A DNA stretch of 64,000 bases from Campanula takesimana. Taxonomy: Eukaryota; Streptophyta; Magnoliopsida; Asterales; Campanulaceae. The notes under the pieces are model-generated. The model did not search any database and had not been told where the DNA came from. It saw nothing but the letters and a program-made list of their open reading frames with translations. Every line of letters begins with the position of its first letter. Positions within the stretch are counted from its first letter, which is position 1. Below are positions 1 through 12,391 of this stretch, piece after piece. The position numbers and the translations under genes were made by a program. Where the stretch lies: positions 806,001-870,000 of the forward strand of contig JAOWBW010000006.1 in the NCBI GenBank assembly GCA_026119855.1, written 5' to 3'.

Positions 1-415
1 AAATGATTAAGACCAATTAGCCTCTTATAGTTGAAGTATAAAAGTCATTTTTTCATTTTTTTTTCACTTTTTTTCATTTTTTAGAAGATTAAAAAAAAAA
101 AAACTATGATACTATTTGGTCAAATTCCATTCAACTCATGTAATTGATGTATAAGACCAATTAAGACCAATTCGCCTCTTATAGTTGAAGTATACGAGTC
201 CTTTTTTCCATTTCAAGAAATAAAAATCAAATACTATTTAGTCAAATCCTTGTCTACTCATATATAAGACCATTTTGCCTCTTATACATTAACTATAAGA
301 GTGTTTTTTTCACATTTTCACGTAGTTGAAAAAATCCCAAAAAAGTAATATTTTATTAATTTGCCTCTCATATTTGGTCAAACATCAAAGCATAAAGTAA
401 AATGAAATTTTATTT
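1..415. repeat. AT-rich degenerate tandem repeat, no gene
   Basis: About three diverged units of ~125 bp begin near 8, 148 and 268. Each has a core reading roughly AAGACCAATT-GCCTCTTATA followed by T- and A-runs. The CTCTTATA word also occurs, with its complement, in the minisatellite at 23750-24780. No coding potential is visible. Confidence 0.5.
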
Positions 416-1569
416 GGGGAGGAGGTTAGGGTTTTATTTGGGGCGGGGGTATTTTTGGCATTTAAGAATATAATTAAACACATCACATGAGGGTGAGGGG
501 TGTCTGTGGAATTATAATTTTTTTAACTCTATTTGTGGCATAGAGTAAAATGTAAAATCTTTATGAGACAAATTAATGTTATTGGGGGACCTTTGGGGAC
601 TTAGTCCTTTAAAAAGTGTAATATTGTACGCCACTCTATCTAAAACATTTAGGACTCGTTTGGTAGAAGAAATAAAAGGATAAGCATGATTATTTATTTC
701 CACGTGGATAATCTTTGTATTGATGATATTACCATTTCTATGAAATAAACCTCTTAATTATCGGCACCAACTTTCTAATTAGTTTAAAATCATACCAGAC
801 ATCCTTAACTGGCACTCTTATTTATTATATCTAATCTTTATCAGCAAACGGTCTTTATGTGCAATTTTATATCTCTTCTGTTTCAAAATAATGTTCCTAT
901 TTTTTAATAAACTAAAAAATAAATTTATATCAACTAATTATAATAATGAAAATCAAAAAATTACTCCCGTTGACCTAGAGTAAGGTTCACAGTTTTCTTT
1001 TTGGTGCGTCCCTGTAGACACCCCGATCTCTCACCCCTAAAACCAACCCTTGAACCGGTCTAAACCCTAAAATGGTCTAAAACCATATAGGGCGGTATAG
1101 GACTACATACCGTCTTATCGGTGCATCAGAAGGAAAAATCGAGTTCGAGATCATCATCTGGACTCAAAATCGAGAAAACAGACGTATACTCCAAAAATCG
1201 AGCGTCGGGCCCCCACAGCAGGCCCGCAACCCTAATAGATCCTTTTACCATACATCCCTTGCATAAAATATACTTATGTTATTCCTTACACATTAACATA
1301 TTTTAGATATATTACTATGGCCAGAAAATTACGAGGAGCAACTTTTGTGTTGGACCTGCGGACAACCGGGGGACACCGGAGCGCAAATTCGAGTTTGATC
1401 GCGGGCTCTCACAGTTCTAAAGTAAGGTTCACACTTTGCTTTATTCCTTAAATGACAAAAGAATAATAGTGTTTTGGCCATTTATATCCTCAACCTTTTG
1501 AATAATTACAAGCAAATATGTACTTCATTAACTTTCTTTTTACCCACTTGCATAATGAATAGTGTTTTT

Positions 1570-1942
1570 GTATAATTTTAGGATTATGGAGTGGTACTTA
1601 AGGTACCACGATTTACCAGTGAATACCAATATCGTCCAAGGACTTTGGGTGGGTTTGTGGTAAGCCAAGAGGACCCAAAATATATTTATTCATTGGGCTA
1701 GTGAGTGGTGCTTGTGTAGCAAGCCGTGTCCGCGGGCTTGGGTCGTTAAAATCTTACGTCGGTGGGATACATGACTATGGAATGGTACTTAAGGTACCAT
1801 GAATTACTAATGAATGCCAATATCGTTCAAGACTTTTGGGTGGGCATGTGGTAAGCAAGTGAACCCAAGATATTTGTATTCATTGGGCTAGTGCGTGGTG
1901 CTTGTGTAGCAGGTTAGGTTCGCGTGCTAGGGTCGTTACAAT
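1570..1942 (+). mobile_element. TRIM-like LTR relic (two partial repeats)
   Basis: Two tandem partial copies, ~1580-1747 and ~1750-1942, share GGTACTTAAGGTACCA, TTTGGGTGGG, TGTGGTAAG and GGGTCGTTA blocks. The same blocks, in the same order, make up the LTRs of the better-preserved TRIM at 23037-23440. The unit ends with GGGTCGTTACA like that LTR. No primer-binding site remains between the two partial repeats. The equivalent place in copy B is 16230-16468, where the first repeat is mostly deleted. Confidence 0.5.
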
Positions 1943-2173
1943 TATATACCTAACCCACTTGACTTTTTACCTTGTTTTTCAATACGTGCAAAATGTAGAT
2001 GTGAACTTTATTCCGAGACGGAGGGAGTATTACTTATGGATATATAATAATTTATCATTAACAAATTTTAGATATTTTTTAGCTGGTAAATGTACTTCCA
2101 CACAAGTTAAGGTACACATCGAGGAGACTATCTCAAAAATTTGATGTAAGCAGTTGTACATTTATTAGATGGG

Positions 2174-2575
2174 TACCTAAGGACAGGTCTAATGGTATCC
2201 GGGTATGTCCATAAAATCATCTACATAGTGAAAGGTTCCAAGTTCGACTCCTTCTGAGAGTAAAGTGGAGAACTTGCGTTACTATTCCCCATTGGGGTAG
2301 TTTGTGGCGTTACAAATGACTATTCAGTTGGCGCAATGATGTCTTCTGCAAAAGGACTATCAGATGTCGCGAGACGTATTTGGGCGATTTCTAGAGATAC
2401 ACGTATCATTCTCTGTAATAGGTTTCAATATTGGTGAAACTCCATAGGGATTTGTATTAGATAAGGCGATAGGTATGTAATGGACTCCATAGGAGATTTG
2501 TAAAACTATAGCAGTTGCCTTGAATAAATGATATGATACAAACTCATAAAAAAAAAAAACAAAAAAAAAAAAAAA
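2174..2575 (+). mobile_element. Probable SINE, copy A
   Basis: A ~400 bp non-coding unit ends in a poly(A) tail (2548-2575). It is flanked by the direct repeat TAGATGGG (2166-2173 and 2576-2583), as expected of target-primed retrotransposition. Near its 5' end the word AGTTCGACTCC at ~2240 resembles a tRNA box B, with a weaker A-box-like stretch upstream. The tRNA-like promoter is suggestive only; the A-tail and TSD are clear. No ORF is expected. Confidence 0.55.
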
Positions 2576-3059
2576 TAGATGGGCACAATATGGGGTTATA
2601 TTTACAGTAATACTAAAATTACAAAAACAAAAGTTACAAAATTCGGTTAAAAAATAATGTGACGATGTTTTGTTGGACGTTGTGTCTGTAAGCCCCAATA
2701 TTCATTAATTGACTATCCAATCAATGCTTGTTAAATTGTAATATTTTTTTTGTAATCCTACCATTGTATAACGACTTTGCATGTAAGTTAGATTTTCAAT
2801 TACATCCCAACATAAATGTTATATTTAAATACGAAAATAAGTTAGTCCATTTTTATTATAACGGTTTTTTTAATATGTGTTCTTTGTTAAGCCCAAAATT
2901 AAAGTGTTAGTTCATTTGTTACACTCACTTTTATACAATTTGTTTCTATAATTATAAAATAATCTTTTGTATATATTTAAATTCACATACTTATGAAAAC
3001 ATATTTTTATAATTATGAAAACAGAAGCACTTAATTGGAGTTTGTTTTGGATGTTCGCC

Positions 3060-4175
3060 TGGACTTTGTATCATTTCACGCACCCCTTATAAAACGGACC
3101 CTAAACTGTCATTTACTCTTATTATTATATTTTTGAATAATTTTAATTAATTCAAAAAATACTAATAAATATAAAATAAAGTGGTTTTTTTTTTTTGGAA
3201 CCACAAAAAATGAAGTTATAAATAAAATAAATTATTAATAAAAAATAATTTAGAGAAAAAAATAAAATTATTATAACACTAATATTAATAATGAAACAAT
3301 ACTAACCACCACCACCCAAAAAAATGGTTTTTTTTGGAAACTATTTTTTTTTCACTTTCTTCTTTTTACAAATTATATTTTTCATTTTCTAGTGGTTCTA
3401 AATGAAAAAAGATTTTTATTTTATTTATTGAAAAAATATTTTTGGTTGATTACGTTAAGTATTATTTAATTTAATATAAGGAAATAAAATTTAATATTTC
3501 AAAATATATTATTAATTTTCTTCTCTGAAATGACGATATGCCTATGCAAATAATAATTAAAAAAAAAAAGAAAAAAAAAAACTCCAGTTAATGTGCAAAG
3601 CACGTGGGTATTAATTGGACTATGTTAACACAATCTTTTAAAAACCCTAACATGCACAACTTTTGCAACTTTGGACCCTAATTTGACAAAGTTTTTACAT
3701 CAGACCCCTATTGGCACACACCCCCAAACTTTGAACCTTAAATTGTCATTTCCCCATAATAATACCATTTTAATCTCTTTCAGTTAATGTCTAATTTTTC
3801 TCTTAATCAAAAATAATACTCCCCATGTCCCAAATAAATGAACTCTAACCAAACATTGATGTATATCTAATCATTTTAATAAAATTCTAAAAACGGCATA
3901 TGACAATTTAAGGTCCAAAGTTAAGAGGTGTGTGCTAATCGGGGTCTTATGTTTCAATTTTGTCAATCTAGGGTCCAAATTTAACCACATTAGTCAGTTA
4001 GGGTTTTTTTTTACAGCACTAATCCGTTAAGTTAGACCCCAATTGGAAGATACCCCCTAAACTTTGGACTCTAACTGACTAACGATGTTAACTTTGGACC
4101 CTAAATCGACAAAATTGAAACATCAAACCCCGATTGGCACACCCCCATGCACTTTGGACCCTAAATTGTCATTTC
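3060..4175. repeat. Region of repeated and inverted 'TTGGACCCTAAATTGTC' words
   Basis: Variants of ACTTTGGACCCTAAATTGTC occur in forward orientation near 3085, 3665, 3730, 4090 and 4150, and as the complement near 3900-3975. They alternate with AGACCCCTATTGGCACAC words. The arrangement looks like overlapping ends of inverted-repeat (MULE-like) elements. Boundaries and TSDs could not be fixed. The same array is at ~17600-18690 in copy B. The rest of 2584-4203 is AT-rich without genes. Confidence 0.4.
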
Positions 4176-4203
4176 TCCCCTTCTAAAAATTGTGGTTGAT
4201 AAA

Positions 4204-5768
4204 GGGTTAATTGCAATTTAGGGGCTAAAATGTAGGGGGGTCTTTAGCAGAGGGCCTGGTGTTTTTTTTTTCGCCACATCAGGGTCTAATATGTGTTTTT
4301 CTCGTCAATTAAGGGCTTATTAACGGAATTCGTTAGAATTCCTGTTAAGTGGTCATGTGTCGAGCACGTGATCGACAAAATAGTTAGTTTTGAATTGATT
4401 GAACTGTTAAGTGAAAGTGTTTCAGTTTCAAGTGATTAAAAATTATAGATTAGGGGGTTAAAATGAAAAAATCCCTTCATCTTCAACCTCTTCCACAATC
4501 CCCCACCCACCACTATCTCCACCACCAAAAACCACCACCGCCATGCCACCGCCACCACCTAGCCACCCCACCACCACCACCGCCACCATCTCAGACCACC
4601 GCCACTATCTCACCCTCACCACAACTCTATACTATAAACAAAACTCCATCATTAACTTCATTTCAAATCCTATAAAAAAAAATTAAAAATAAAATCTTAC
4701 ATTTCAAACCCATAAACATACACACTCATTTAGAAGGGGTCTGCGAAATTAAGGGGTTATAAAACCTCTCAAATTTCAATGGCTCTTTCGTTTCATCTCC
4801 TACAAATTCCCACAAATTTAATTTCGTTAGAAACCCCTTCTTATTCTTCTTCCCCAATTGTGAAATTTGAATCAAAATTTGGGGTCGTTGAAGAACCGAA
4901 GATGGTCCGAACAATTAGAGGAGTCGGCGACGAGGAAGAAGGAAAGAAGACGAAGATAGAAAGCTGAGCAACAACAGAAGGTGGGGAGGCGTCCGCTGCA
5001 GTCATTAGATTTGGAATAGAACGGAAAAGAAAGAGGTAAAAGAGGGGTAAATATAAAGTCACAAAAAAGTGCCACAAAATATGGATTACAAAATAATGTG
5101 TCAAAATTTTATTGGTGTTTTTTATTAGAGTGTGTCGGGTTCACAATCGATGCAACAAATAAAATATCGTCACCTCACTTTGTATCCTTCATTTTGTGAA
5201 CTTCTTTTGTGCCTCTAGCATTGCCCGAAAGAGAGAGAGGCTGGAAATGTATGGGCTGGATTGTGGATTTGAACACCAATTGTTTAGGTTGATATATTAG
5301 TTTTTTATTATTAATTATTTTCGAAAAGTTAATTTAAATGTTTTTTGAACAAAATATAATAAGTTAAATATAAGAAATATATTTTTATTCAATTTTAAAT
5401 TTTAATATATTGAAATAGTGCATAAAATATTATACTTTTTAAATTTATTAATTTTTTGTAAATAGATGTTGATTATTTTTACAAAAATAATCATTTGGAA
5501 AAGAAATTTAATATTTTCAACCTCTTCAATTTAAGAATGTGCATTAACCCCCCCCCCCCATAAGTTAAATCAATTTCAAACTTGCTAATTTGTTGATCAC
5601 GTTCTTGGCACATGGCCTTTTAACAGGATTTCTAACGAATTGCGTCAAAAACCCCTTAATTGGCTAGAAAAACACATATTAGACCCTGATGTGGCGGGGA
5701 AAAAAAACATCAGGCCCCCCGCTGAAGACCTCCCCCCTACATTTCAGGCCCTAAATTGCAATTAACCC
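4204..5768. mobile_element. Non-autonomous MULE with long TIRs, copy A
   Basis: The element begins GGGTTAATTGCAATTTAGGG and ends with the complementary sequence. The terminal inverted repeats extend ~200 bp and include the AAACACATATTAGACCCTGA stretch. Flanking 9-bp direct repeats GTTGATAAA (4195-4203) and ATTGATAAA (5769-5777) differ at one base; in copy B they are identical. A 9-bp TSD with long TIRs is the Mutator-like pattern. There is no transposase. The centre (~4460-5040) holds a proline/histidine-codon-rich stretch and a short ATG ORF at 4779-4967, possibly a captured gene fragment, but no homology is recognised. Confidence 0.8.
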
Positions 5769-5799
5769 ATTGATAAATCACCAAGTAATTGATCGATTA

Positions 5800-6681
5800 A
5801 AAAAAAGGGGTTAATGACAATTTAGGGCCTGAACTCAAAGGGGGCGTCTAAAAGGGGCCTCGGCTTTTTTTTTTTTCGCTAAATCAGGGCTCAAAATCAA
5901 TTTTATTTTTTTATTTTTTTTTTGCAATTAGGGGCTTTCTGGCGGTTTTCGTCAAAAACCACCGTTAAGTGGACATGTGCGCTGCACGTGACTTTTCACT
6001 GAGGGCAAATTGGGCAATCCCGTTTGGGTTAATGTCTCACTGAGGGCAAATTGGGCAATCCCGTTTGGGTTAATGACAATTTAGGGCCTGAACTCAAGGG
6101 GGGCGTCTAAAAGGGGCCTCGACTTTTTTTTCCACTAAATCAGGACCAATGTTTGAGAGAGAAAATGAGAGAGAGAGAGAGAGAGGAGTGTTTGCGGAGA
6201 AGAATTTGTTTTAATTTCTTTCAATTGAATGTCAATTTGTTTAGGAAAGAACCAAGAATTTGTTTTAATTTTTATGCCCACCGCACAATCGCACACACAA
6301 GACCCAAATCTGAACACAGTCCACTCAATTTTCGATTCAGCATCAACAACAATCAAACCTTGACATAGAAACTTGATCTGCAAAGGCAAGGGTGTGATGG
6401 GAAAGAGACGGTCCGGGGTTGAGACGGTTCGGAGAAGGAGAAAGAGTCGGCGGCAAGGAAGAAAAGAAGATGGTGGTTGTGGTGGCGGCGACATAGAGGA
6501 GCAAAAACGAAGAGAGAGAGAGGAGTGGGAGGGGAGATGAAGACATAGACGTGAGAGGGAGAGGTGAGTGCCGACAAGGATGGGTGAAGGAGGCGTTGTT
6601 GGAATAAATTACTAGTGAAATAATTATTATTACATTTATATTTGTTTTTTGTATTTGGGGATATTAGTGATTCTATTTTGA
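5800..6681. other. Non-coding segment with tandem block and GA-rich UTR-like stretch
   Basis: Starts with the word GGGTTAATGACAATTTAGGG, repeated at ~6067, so part of a second inverted-repeat element is duplicated here. A (GA)n run at 6170-6184 is followed by a GA-rich stretch to ~6580 whose complement is rich in Ser/Pro/Leu codons and CT. It resembles a plant 5' UTR or first exon captured by a MULE. No product is recognised, and short ORFs in both strands are explained by the base skew. Confidence 0.35.
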
Positions 6682-7443
6682 GTATTCATTTTCATTCAAA
6701 TTGCATTAAAAAAAAAATCAAAAAAAAAAAAAAAAAAAATCAAAATCATCCTCCGTTATCTGACACGTCACTTGAATGTGATAATCTAACGAGATTTTCT
6801 ATCAAAATTGGTTAAAAACCCTAACTTGTTAACAGAACAACAACGTTGAACAATGTTGGGGCTTAAACTGTAAATAGTGAAACTTTAAAGCCCACATTGC
6901 GAAACGCACTTATACTTTGGGGCCTAAAACGCAATTCCCTCATAAAAGAATTTAAAGTTTCATTGTGATCATTAAATTGACCCCAATGTTCGGTTAAAGT
7001 TCAATTATTTAACCATAAAAAGTCAATAGGACAAACTTTCTAAGATAGGGTCCCCAAAGGAGTGGCCAATGGTAAAGCCAAGCCAAGTCTCACCCTCGAT
7101 GATAGCTAGGGTTGCCTCCTTACTTTCTAAGATAGGAGTATCAGCATTTACATTCATTTTAGACAATACAATCAATTATTCAAAAGTGCAGCAGTTAATT
7201 TCCTGTAGAATCAAAAAGGAAAACCTGACATTTGGTTCAGAGCAAATATTTATTCCAAGCAGATGAAAACAATTGTGAATATGAAAAGATAAATCTGCAG
7301 AAACTCATCAAAAATCTTACATTAATTAATTCGTCTTGGAGAGACGTTACATTCGCAAAATCATCCTAGCAATATATTTGTAGCAGACAAAACTAATTTG
7401 AAATAACTCTCCAGTTTAATTTTTAAACATCCAAACCAGAAAC
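6682..7443. other. Intergenic, no recognisable gene
   Basis: AT-rich sequence with an A-run at ~6707-6740, present only beside copy A. It ends at the target site GAAAC (7439-7443) of the Copia insertion. One 65-codon ORF at 7069-7266 has no recognisable features. Confidence 0.4.
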
Positions 7444-7933
7444 TGATAGAACAATTATAATCTCCTAATGCCTAACTCATATTTAGAAGAAGAATGAGGA
7501 AAAGATGAAGCGGAAGCATGTAATAAATGTATACCTGTTGAATCTATTTTGATGTCTTGAAAGGAGAATAAGAATGAAGTAGAAGATAATGTAGGGAGAT
7601 GATCTTCTAAATGAAAGTGTCTCTTAGTCTCTCAAAAGTTCTTTCAATAATGAAGAGAGAATTTAGATGAGAGAAAGTAAGAATCAAGTATGTTTTAGGC
7701 TTGATGGAGAGGCCTTTAAATAGTAAACATGGTGACACTTCAAATAGGGACCATACCTATTCATTTCTAAAGCAATGTTGATTTACCATCTTGCCCATCA
7801 AAGATAGATAAATAACATTTCAGGGATTCTACACATTGACTATTTTGACCATACTTTATATTAATGTCATAGTCATGATTTTATTTATGGAAGGTGCCTA
7901 TTAACTTGTGTTGCAAGCCACAATGATCTAACA
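7444..7933 (-). repeat. 3' LTR of the Copia element
   Basis: Read on the minus strand it begins TGTTAGATCATTGTGG and ends TGTTCTATCA, with TG...CA termini. A TATA-like CTATTTAAAGG (7717-7727, complement) is the likely U3 promoter. The LTR carries the AGCGGAAGCATG word common in plant Copia LTRs. Confidence 0.9.
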
Positions 7934-7946
7934 ATCTCCCACTTGG
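7934..7946 (-). other. Polypurine tract
   Basis: The minus strand reads CCAAGTGGGAGAT directly before the 3' LTR. This is the usual plus-strand DNA primer position, and the GGGAGAT|TG junction matches the other Copia elements in this window. Confidence 0.8.
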
Positions 7947-8278
7947 GTTGCAAAACAAATTTCTTCCTTTAATTCACAAGTATAACATAAATGACAACCC
8001 AAATGTGCACTTTGTTATCACTTATAACAATCTCGTCCATTAGCCATACAAGTATAGAACTAAAGGGGGAGTCGTTGTAATTGATTCGCAACTAAACCCA
8101 CTATAATTACATATACTAATTCAACTAAATGACATAGATCAAAAGTATGGATGTGTAGCATGGATCTTAATGAATATATACATATTCTTCCAACTAGTCC
8201 AACTTAACCAAATGAGATCAAACTTTAAATAATAATAGAACAATAAAATTGAAGAAAACAACACAAACTCCCACTATA

Positions 8279-10801
8279 TTAAATGTTATCAAAAGTTGTT
8301 ACACCCATATGAGCAACATGCTTGTGAAACAATAAAGGTGATAACGCCTTAGTAAACGGATCCGCTAACATAGAGTTTGTACCAATAAGTTGTATTTCTA
8401 TTTGTCCATTTCGTACCCTCTCTCTTACAACAAGAAATTTAATGTCAATGTGTTTAGACTTTGACGAGCTCTTGTTATTGTTGGAGTACAAGACCGCCGC
8501 CCTATTGTCACAATATAGCTTAATAGGTCTTTCGACGCTATCGACAATTCCCAGTCCTTCAGTGAATTTACGCAGCCATATAGCTTGATTGGATGCCTCG
8601 AAACAAGCAACGAACTCGGCTTCCATGGTGGAGGAAGTAACGAGTGTCTGCTTGGCACTTCTCCAAGAAATGGCTCCACCGGCTAATGTGAAGACATAAC
8701 CAGACGCTGATTTACGGCTGTCTTGGCATCCAGCAAAGTCGGAATCGGAATACCCAACGATCTCAAGATGATCTGACTTTGAATATGTAAGCATGTAGTC
8801 CTTGGTGTTTTGTAAATACCGCATCACTCTTTTGGCTGCGACCCAATGTTCTCTCCCCGGATTGCTTTGGTATCGACCAAGCATTCCAACAATAAAACCT
8901 AAGTCTGGACGAGTACAGACTTGAGCATACATTAAGCTTCCTACTGCTGATGCGTAAGGGATGTTTTCCATATACTTGGTTTCAAAATTGTTTTTGGGAT
9001 ATTGATTGATACTGAATTTATCTCCTTTAGAGACGGGGGTGTCATGTGGTTTACAGTTTTGCATGCTAAACCTTTGTAATACCTTCTCTATATAGGCTTT
9101 TTGTTATAATCCTAAAGTACCTCGTGAGCGATCATGGTGTATTTGGATTCCTAATACAAAAGATGCCTCACTAAGATCTTTCATTTCAAATTTCTTTGAA
9201 AGAAATTTCTTAGTGTCTTTAAGGAGGTTCATGTCATTACTAGCAAGTAAAATATCATCCACATATAAGACTAAGAATATAAACTTACTCCCACTGAACT
9301 TATGGTATATACAATCTTCACCAAGATTCGTTTCAAAACCAAATGAAAGAATTACTTGGTTAAATTTTAAATACCATTGACGAGAAGCTTGCTTGAGCCC
9401 ATAAATGGATTTCTTAAGTTTACAAACTAATTGATTAGTTTGTTCCAAATCATCCACCATTTCTGGTTTCTTCATATAGATGGTTTCCTCAATGTCTCCA
9501 TTGAGAAAAGCGGTCTTAACATCCATTTGATGAAGCTCAAGATCAAAATGTGCTACTAATGCCATAATGATTCTAAAGGGGTTTTTAGAAGATACCGGAG
9601 AGAATGTTTCTTTGTAATCAATACCTTCCTTTTGAGTAAAGCCTTTAGCAACAAGACGAGCCTTATATCTTTCCACATTACCTTGTGAATCCCTTTTGGT
9701 TTTAAATATCCATTTACAACCAATAGGTTTCACATCCTTCGGTAATGGGACAAGATCCCAAACGTCGTTGTCTTTCATAGATTTCAACTCTTCATTAATG
9801 GCACTGATCCACTTATGAGAATTAGGACTATTAATGGCTTGATGGAAGGTGAGAGTCTCATCTCCCACTAAGCCTAAGTGTCCTTCATTCTCGGCTAGAT
9901 ACACCTCATAATCATCCGAGATGGCACTTCTTCTTACTGTATTTGATCTTCTTAAAGGCACCGGTTCTTCCTCATTTTGAGGTTGTTGAATTTCCTTATT
10001 TTGATCAACATTTTCATGTTGTTCAATATTTATAGGGGAGTCAATATTTTGAATTTGTTCCTCTTGAATTTCAGGTACAAGAACTTGATTTTCAATTGGA
10101 ACTACTAAGGGAAGAGGTATAGAAATGGATTCCTCCTCTTCCTTAAATTCAAAATTATTATTCCTAATTTCCCCTCTAAACTCAACATCCTCAAAGAACC
10201 TAGCATTTCCCGTTTCAAAAAACGTTCTAGTTTTCGGGTTGTAAAATTTATAGCCCCTTGATCTTTCGGCATACCCTACAAAGTAGCAACTAACTGTCTT
10301 AGCGTCCAATTTTCCTTCGTTAGGCCTATAAGGCATAGCTTCTGCTGGACAACCCCAAACATGAAGATGATTTAAGGACGGTTTCTTATTCGTCCATAAT
10401 TCATAAGGGATTTTATTGTTAGTAGCCTTAGAGGGAGCCCTATTGAGAAGATAAGTAGCGGTTTTTAAAGCATCGCCCCATAATGAGTGAGGTAAAGAAG
10501 TACAAGAAACCATACTTCTTACCATATCCTTAAGGGTTCTATTACGTCTCTCAGCTACACCATTCATGCTAGGCGTACCCGGCATGGTGTAGTGAGGGAC
10601 AATCCCATACTCTTCAAGATAGCGAGCAAAAGGACCCGGACGTTGTTCTCCCGAACCGTCATTCCCACCATAGTACTCCCCACCACGATCGGATCTAACG
10701 TTCTTAATAGTCTTCCCAAGTTGATATTTCAACTTCGGCCTTAAAAGACTTGAAAACGTCCAAAGATTGAGATTTATCATGAAGTAAATAAATGTATCCA
10801 T
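8279..10801 (-). pseudogene. Copia pol, second half: integrase C-terminal part, reverse transcriptase, RNase H
   Basis: One reading frame is interrupted by a single TAA (9104-9106). Integrase core residues appear early, with SDRGGEYYG and the catalytic Glu region NGVAERRNRTL. The RT domain follows, with KARLVAKGFTQKEGIDYKET, QMDVKTAFLNGDIEE, the fingers/palm stretch KSIYGLKQA and the catalytic YVDD box. After the stop come RNase H features, GYSDSDFAGC and STMEAEFVA, ending with ADPFTKAL. These enzymes copy the genomic RNA into DNA in the virus-like particle and insert it. The stop lies between RT and RNase H and would remove RNase H. Its frame differs from the upstream ORF, so a frameshift near 10730 splits integrase. 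Confidence 0.92.
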
Positions 10802-11876
10802 ATCGAGAGTAGTCGTCTATGAACGTAATAAAATATTGTTGACCATTCCAAGAAGGAGTAGGAAATGGTCCACAAATATCCGTATGTATTAGTTCTAAGA
10901 CACTTGATCCTCTCGAGGATACTTTCCTTTTCGTGTTTGTAAATTTTCCTTTTAGGCATTCAATGCAAAAGTCTTTATCCGGAATATCAAGTTTATTTAT
11001 GATTCCCTCAGACACAAGCTTGTCAATTCTCCTTTTGGAGATATGACCTAAACGCCTATGCCATAAGGTATAAGAATTTTCACTTGAAAACTTTTGCCTT
11101 TTACTTTTAGTTTCATTATTATGGGACTCATTGATTGTTTGAGTAGTGTTAAGCAAATAAAGATTATCACTACTCGATAAAGTACTAGTACCAACAATAA
11201 TGGAATTAAAATAAAGATCACATCTATTATTTCCGAATGAACAAGAGTAACCCTCTTTGTCCAAAACAGTGATAGATATTAAATTCCTTCTAAACGAAGG
11301 TACAATGAAAGTATTATTCAATACAAAATAATATCCGGTACTTAATAACAATCTAAAGGTTCCAATGCCTATGACTTCTACCGGGTTCCCAGCTCCCATA
11401 TAGATGAATCTTTCATCCACGCTAGGTCTTCGGTAATTCAGGCAACCCTGCATAGACATACTAATGTGAGTTGTTGCACCAGAATCCAACCACCATGTAT
11501 ATGAAGGAATTGAAACTAAATTAGCCTCAGTACAAACAAGACCAAATGACATACCTTTCTTAGCACGCCAAGCGTGATACTTAGGGCAGTCATACTTCAT
11601 GTGCGTAGGGTCCTTGCAAAAGAAGCACTTCTTTTCCTTACGATCATCAGATGATCCTTTAGGCTTCTTATTGCTTGTTACCGCAATTTCCTTCCCTCTT
11701 CTCTTAGTCCCATGAGAAGAGGTGGATGCTAAATGAGCACCTTCAATTTTAGGTTGCTTCAACCTATCTTCCTCTTGTGTCACATGCGAGATTAATTCAT
11801 TAATATCCCACTTGTCTTTCTGACAATTATAGGTCACCTCAAAGTGACCAAACTGAGGAGGAAGAAAAATCAACAC
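10704..11876 (-). pseudogene. Copia gag C-terminal part, protease and integrase N-terminal part
   Basis: The N-terminal portion carries one CCHC zinc knuckle, CFFCKDPTHMKYDC, which packages RNA. The aspartic protease site follows, WWLDSGATTHIS, then the GAG-pre-integrase segment LWHRRLGHISKRRIDKLV with its HHCC zinc-binding residues. The first catalytic Asp of the integrase lies in HTDICGPF and the second conserved block in FIDDYSRYGY. The ORF runs out of frame about 45 codons after that block and continues in another frame at ~10735. The upstream end is also frameshifted relative to the gag ORF at 11906-12391. Confidence 0.9.
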
Positions 11877-11905
11877 TAAATGGACGAGAAGATCTTCCGA
11901 TATCT

Positions 11906-12391
11906 CTAACTAAGTCCTTTTAGTTTAGTTGATAAGTGAAGCATTTCTAAAATATACTCCCTTAAGTTCCCGGTACCCTTGTATTTCATGGAAACAAGCT
12001 TTCTTAAACAAGAACTTGTTTCCGACTTTTCGCTTTTGGCAAAGCGCCGTTCAAGGGTCTCAAGAAAGGTTTTAGCATCAACGTCCTCGGGGACACTGTT
12101 AAGAAATGCCTCCGGGACGACATTTTTCATGATCATAAGACTTACGCGATTAGAGCGTTTCCACTTCTCAAAGTTCAAGCGGTCCTCAGCGGTGCTATCT
12201 TCACTAAGAGGAAGAGGAATAGGCTCCCTAAATGCAAGGTCTATGTCCATGCAGCCCAAGATCATAGTAATTTTGTTTTTCCAAGTTTTAAAGTTTGTCC
12301 CATTAAGCATCGGAATTGTGCTCATCGCAGCAGTAATAGAAGAAGCGTTAAGTAAATCTGGGAATCGAGAACAAGAATGAATACAAAACAA
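11906..12391 (-). pseudogene. Copia gag N-terminal part
   Basis: 161 codons from a plausible ATG. It contains the typical plant Copia gag start, LNGTNFKTWKNKITMILGCMD, and later VSMKYKGTGNLREYILEM, matching the capsid-like UBN2/gag family. It assembles the particle that holds the RNA genome. It ends at a stop after KLKGLS, and the capsid region continues in a different frame into 11876, so a one-base shift near 11908 breaks it. Confidence 0.85.

Larger units (their letters stand above)
416..6681. repeat. Copy A of a ~6 kb direct repeat (partner 15058-21060)
   Basis: From GGGGAGGAGGTTA at ~416 to TGATTCTATTTTG at ~6681 the sequence runs co-linear with 15058-21060 at high identity. Compared with copy B, copy A has ~110 extra bp around 1590-1700 between two GTGG words. 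It also has an extra tandem block near 6030-6130 that contains GGGCAAATTGGGCAATCCCG. Both copies hold the same SINE and the same MULE at equivalent positions, so those insertions came before the duplication. The ends show no terminal inverted repeats. Confidence 0.85.

Noticed and set aside
1012..1416. Solo Gypsy LTR suggested by TGTAGACACCCC ... GGCTCTCACA
   Set aside because: No matching target duplication and no PBS or PPT; kept as unproven.
2200..2255. tRNA gene suggested by GTTCGACTCC
   Set aside because: No cloverleaf can be drawn; only a box-B-like word within a SINE-like unit.
4841..5104. Minus-strand ORF with hydrophobic start
   Set aside because: Differs in length and frame between MULE copies A and B; no recognisable domain.
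6135..6577. Ser/Pro/Leu-rich minus-strand ORFs (also 20492-20957)
   Set aside because: Several overlapping frames stay open because of CT-rich composition; no domain, different frames in the two copies.
11979..12380. Plus-strand ORF of 133 codons
   Set aside because: Antisense to the Copia gag ORF.
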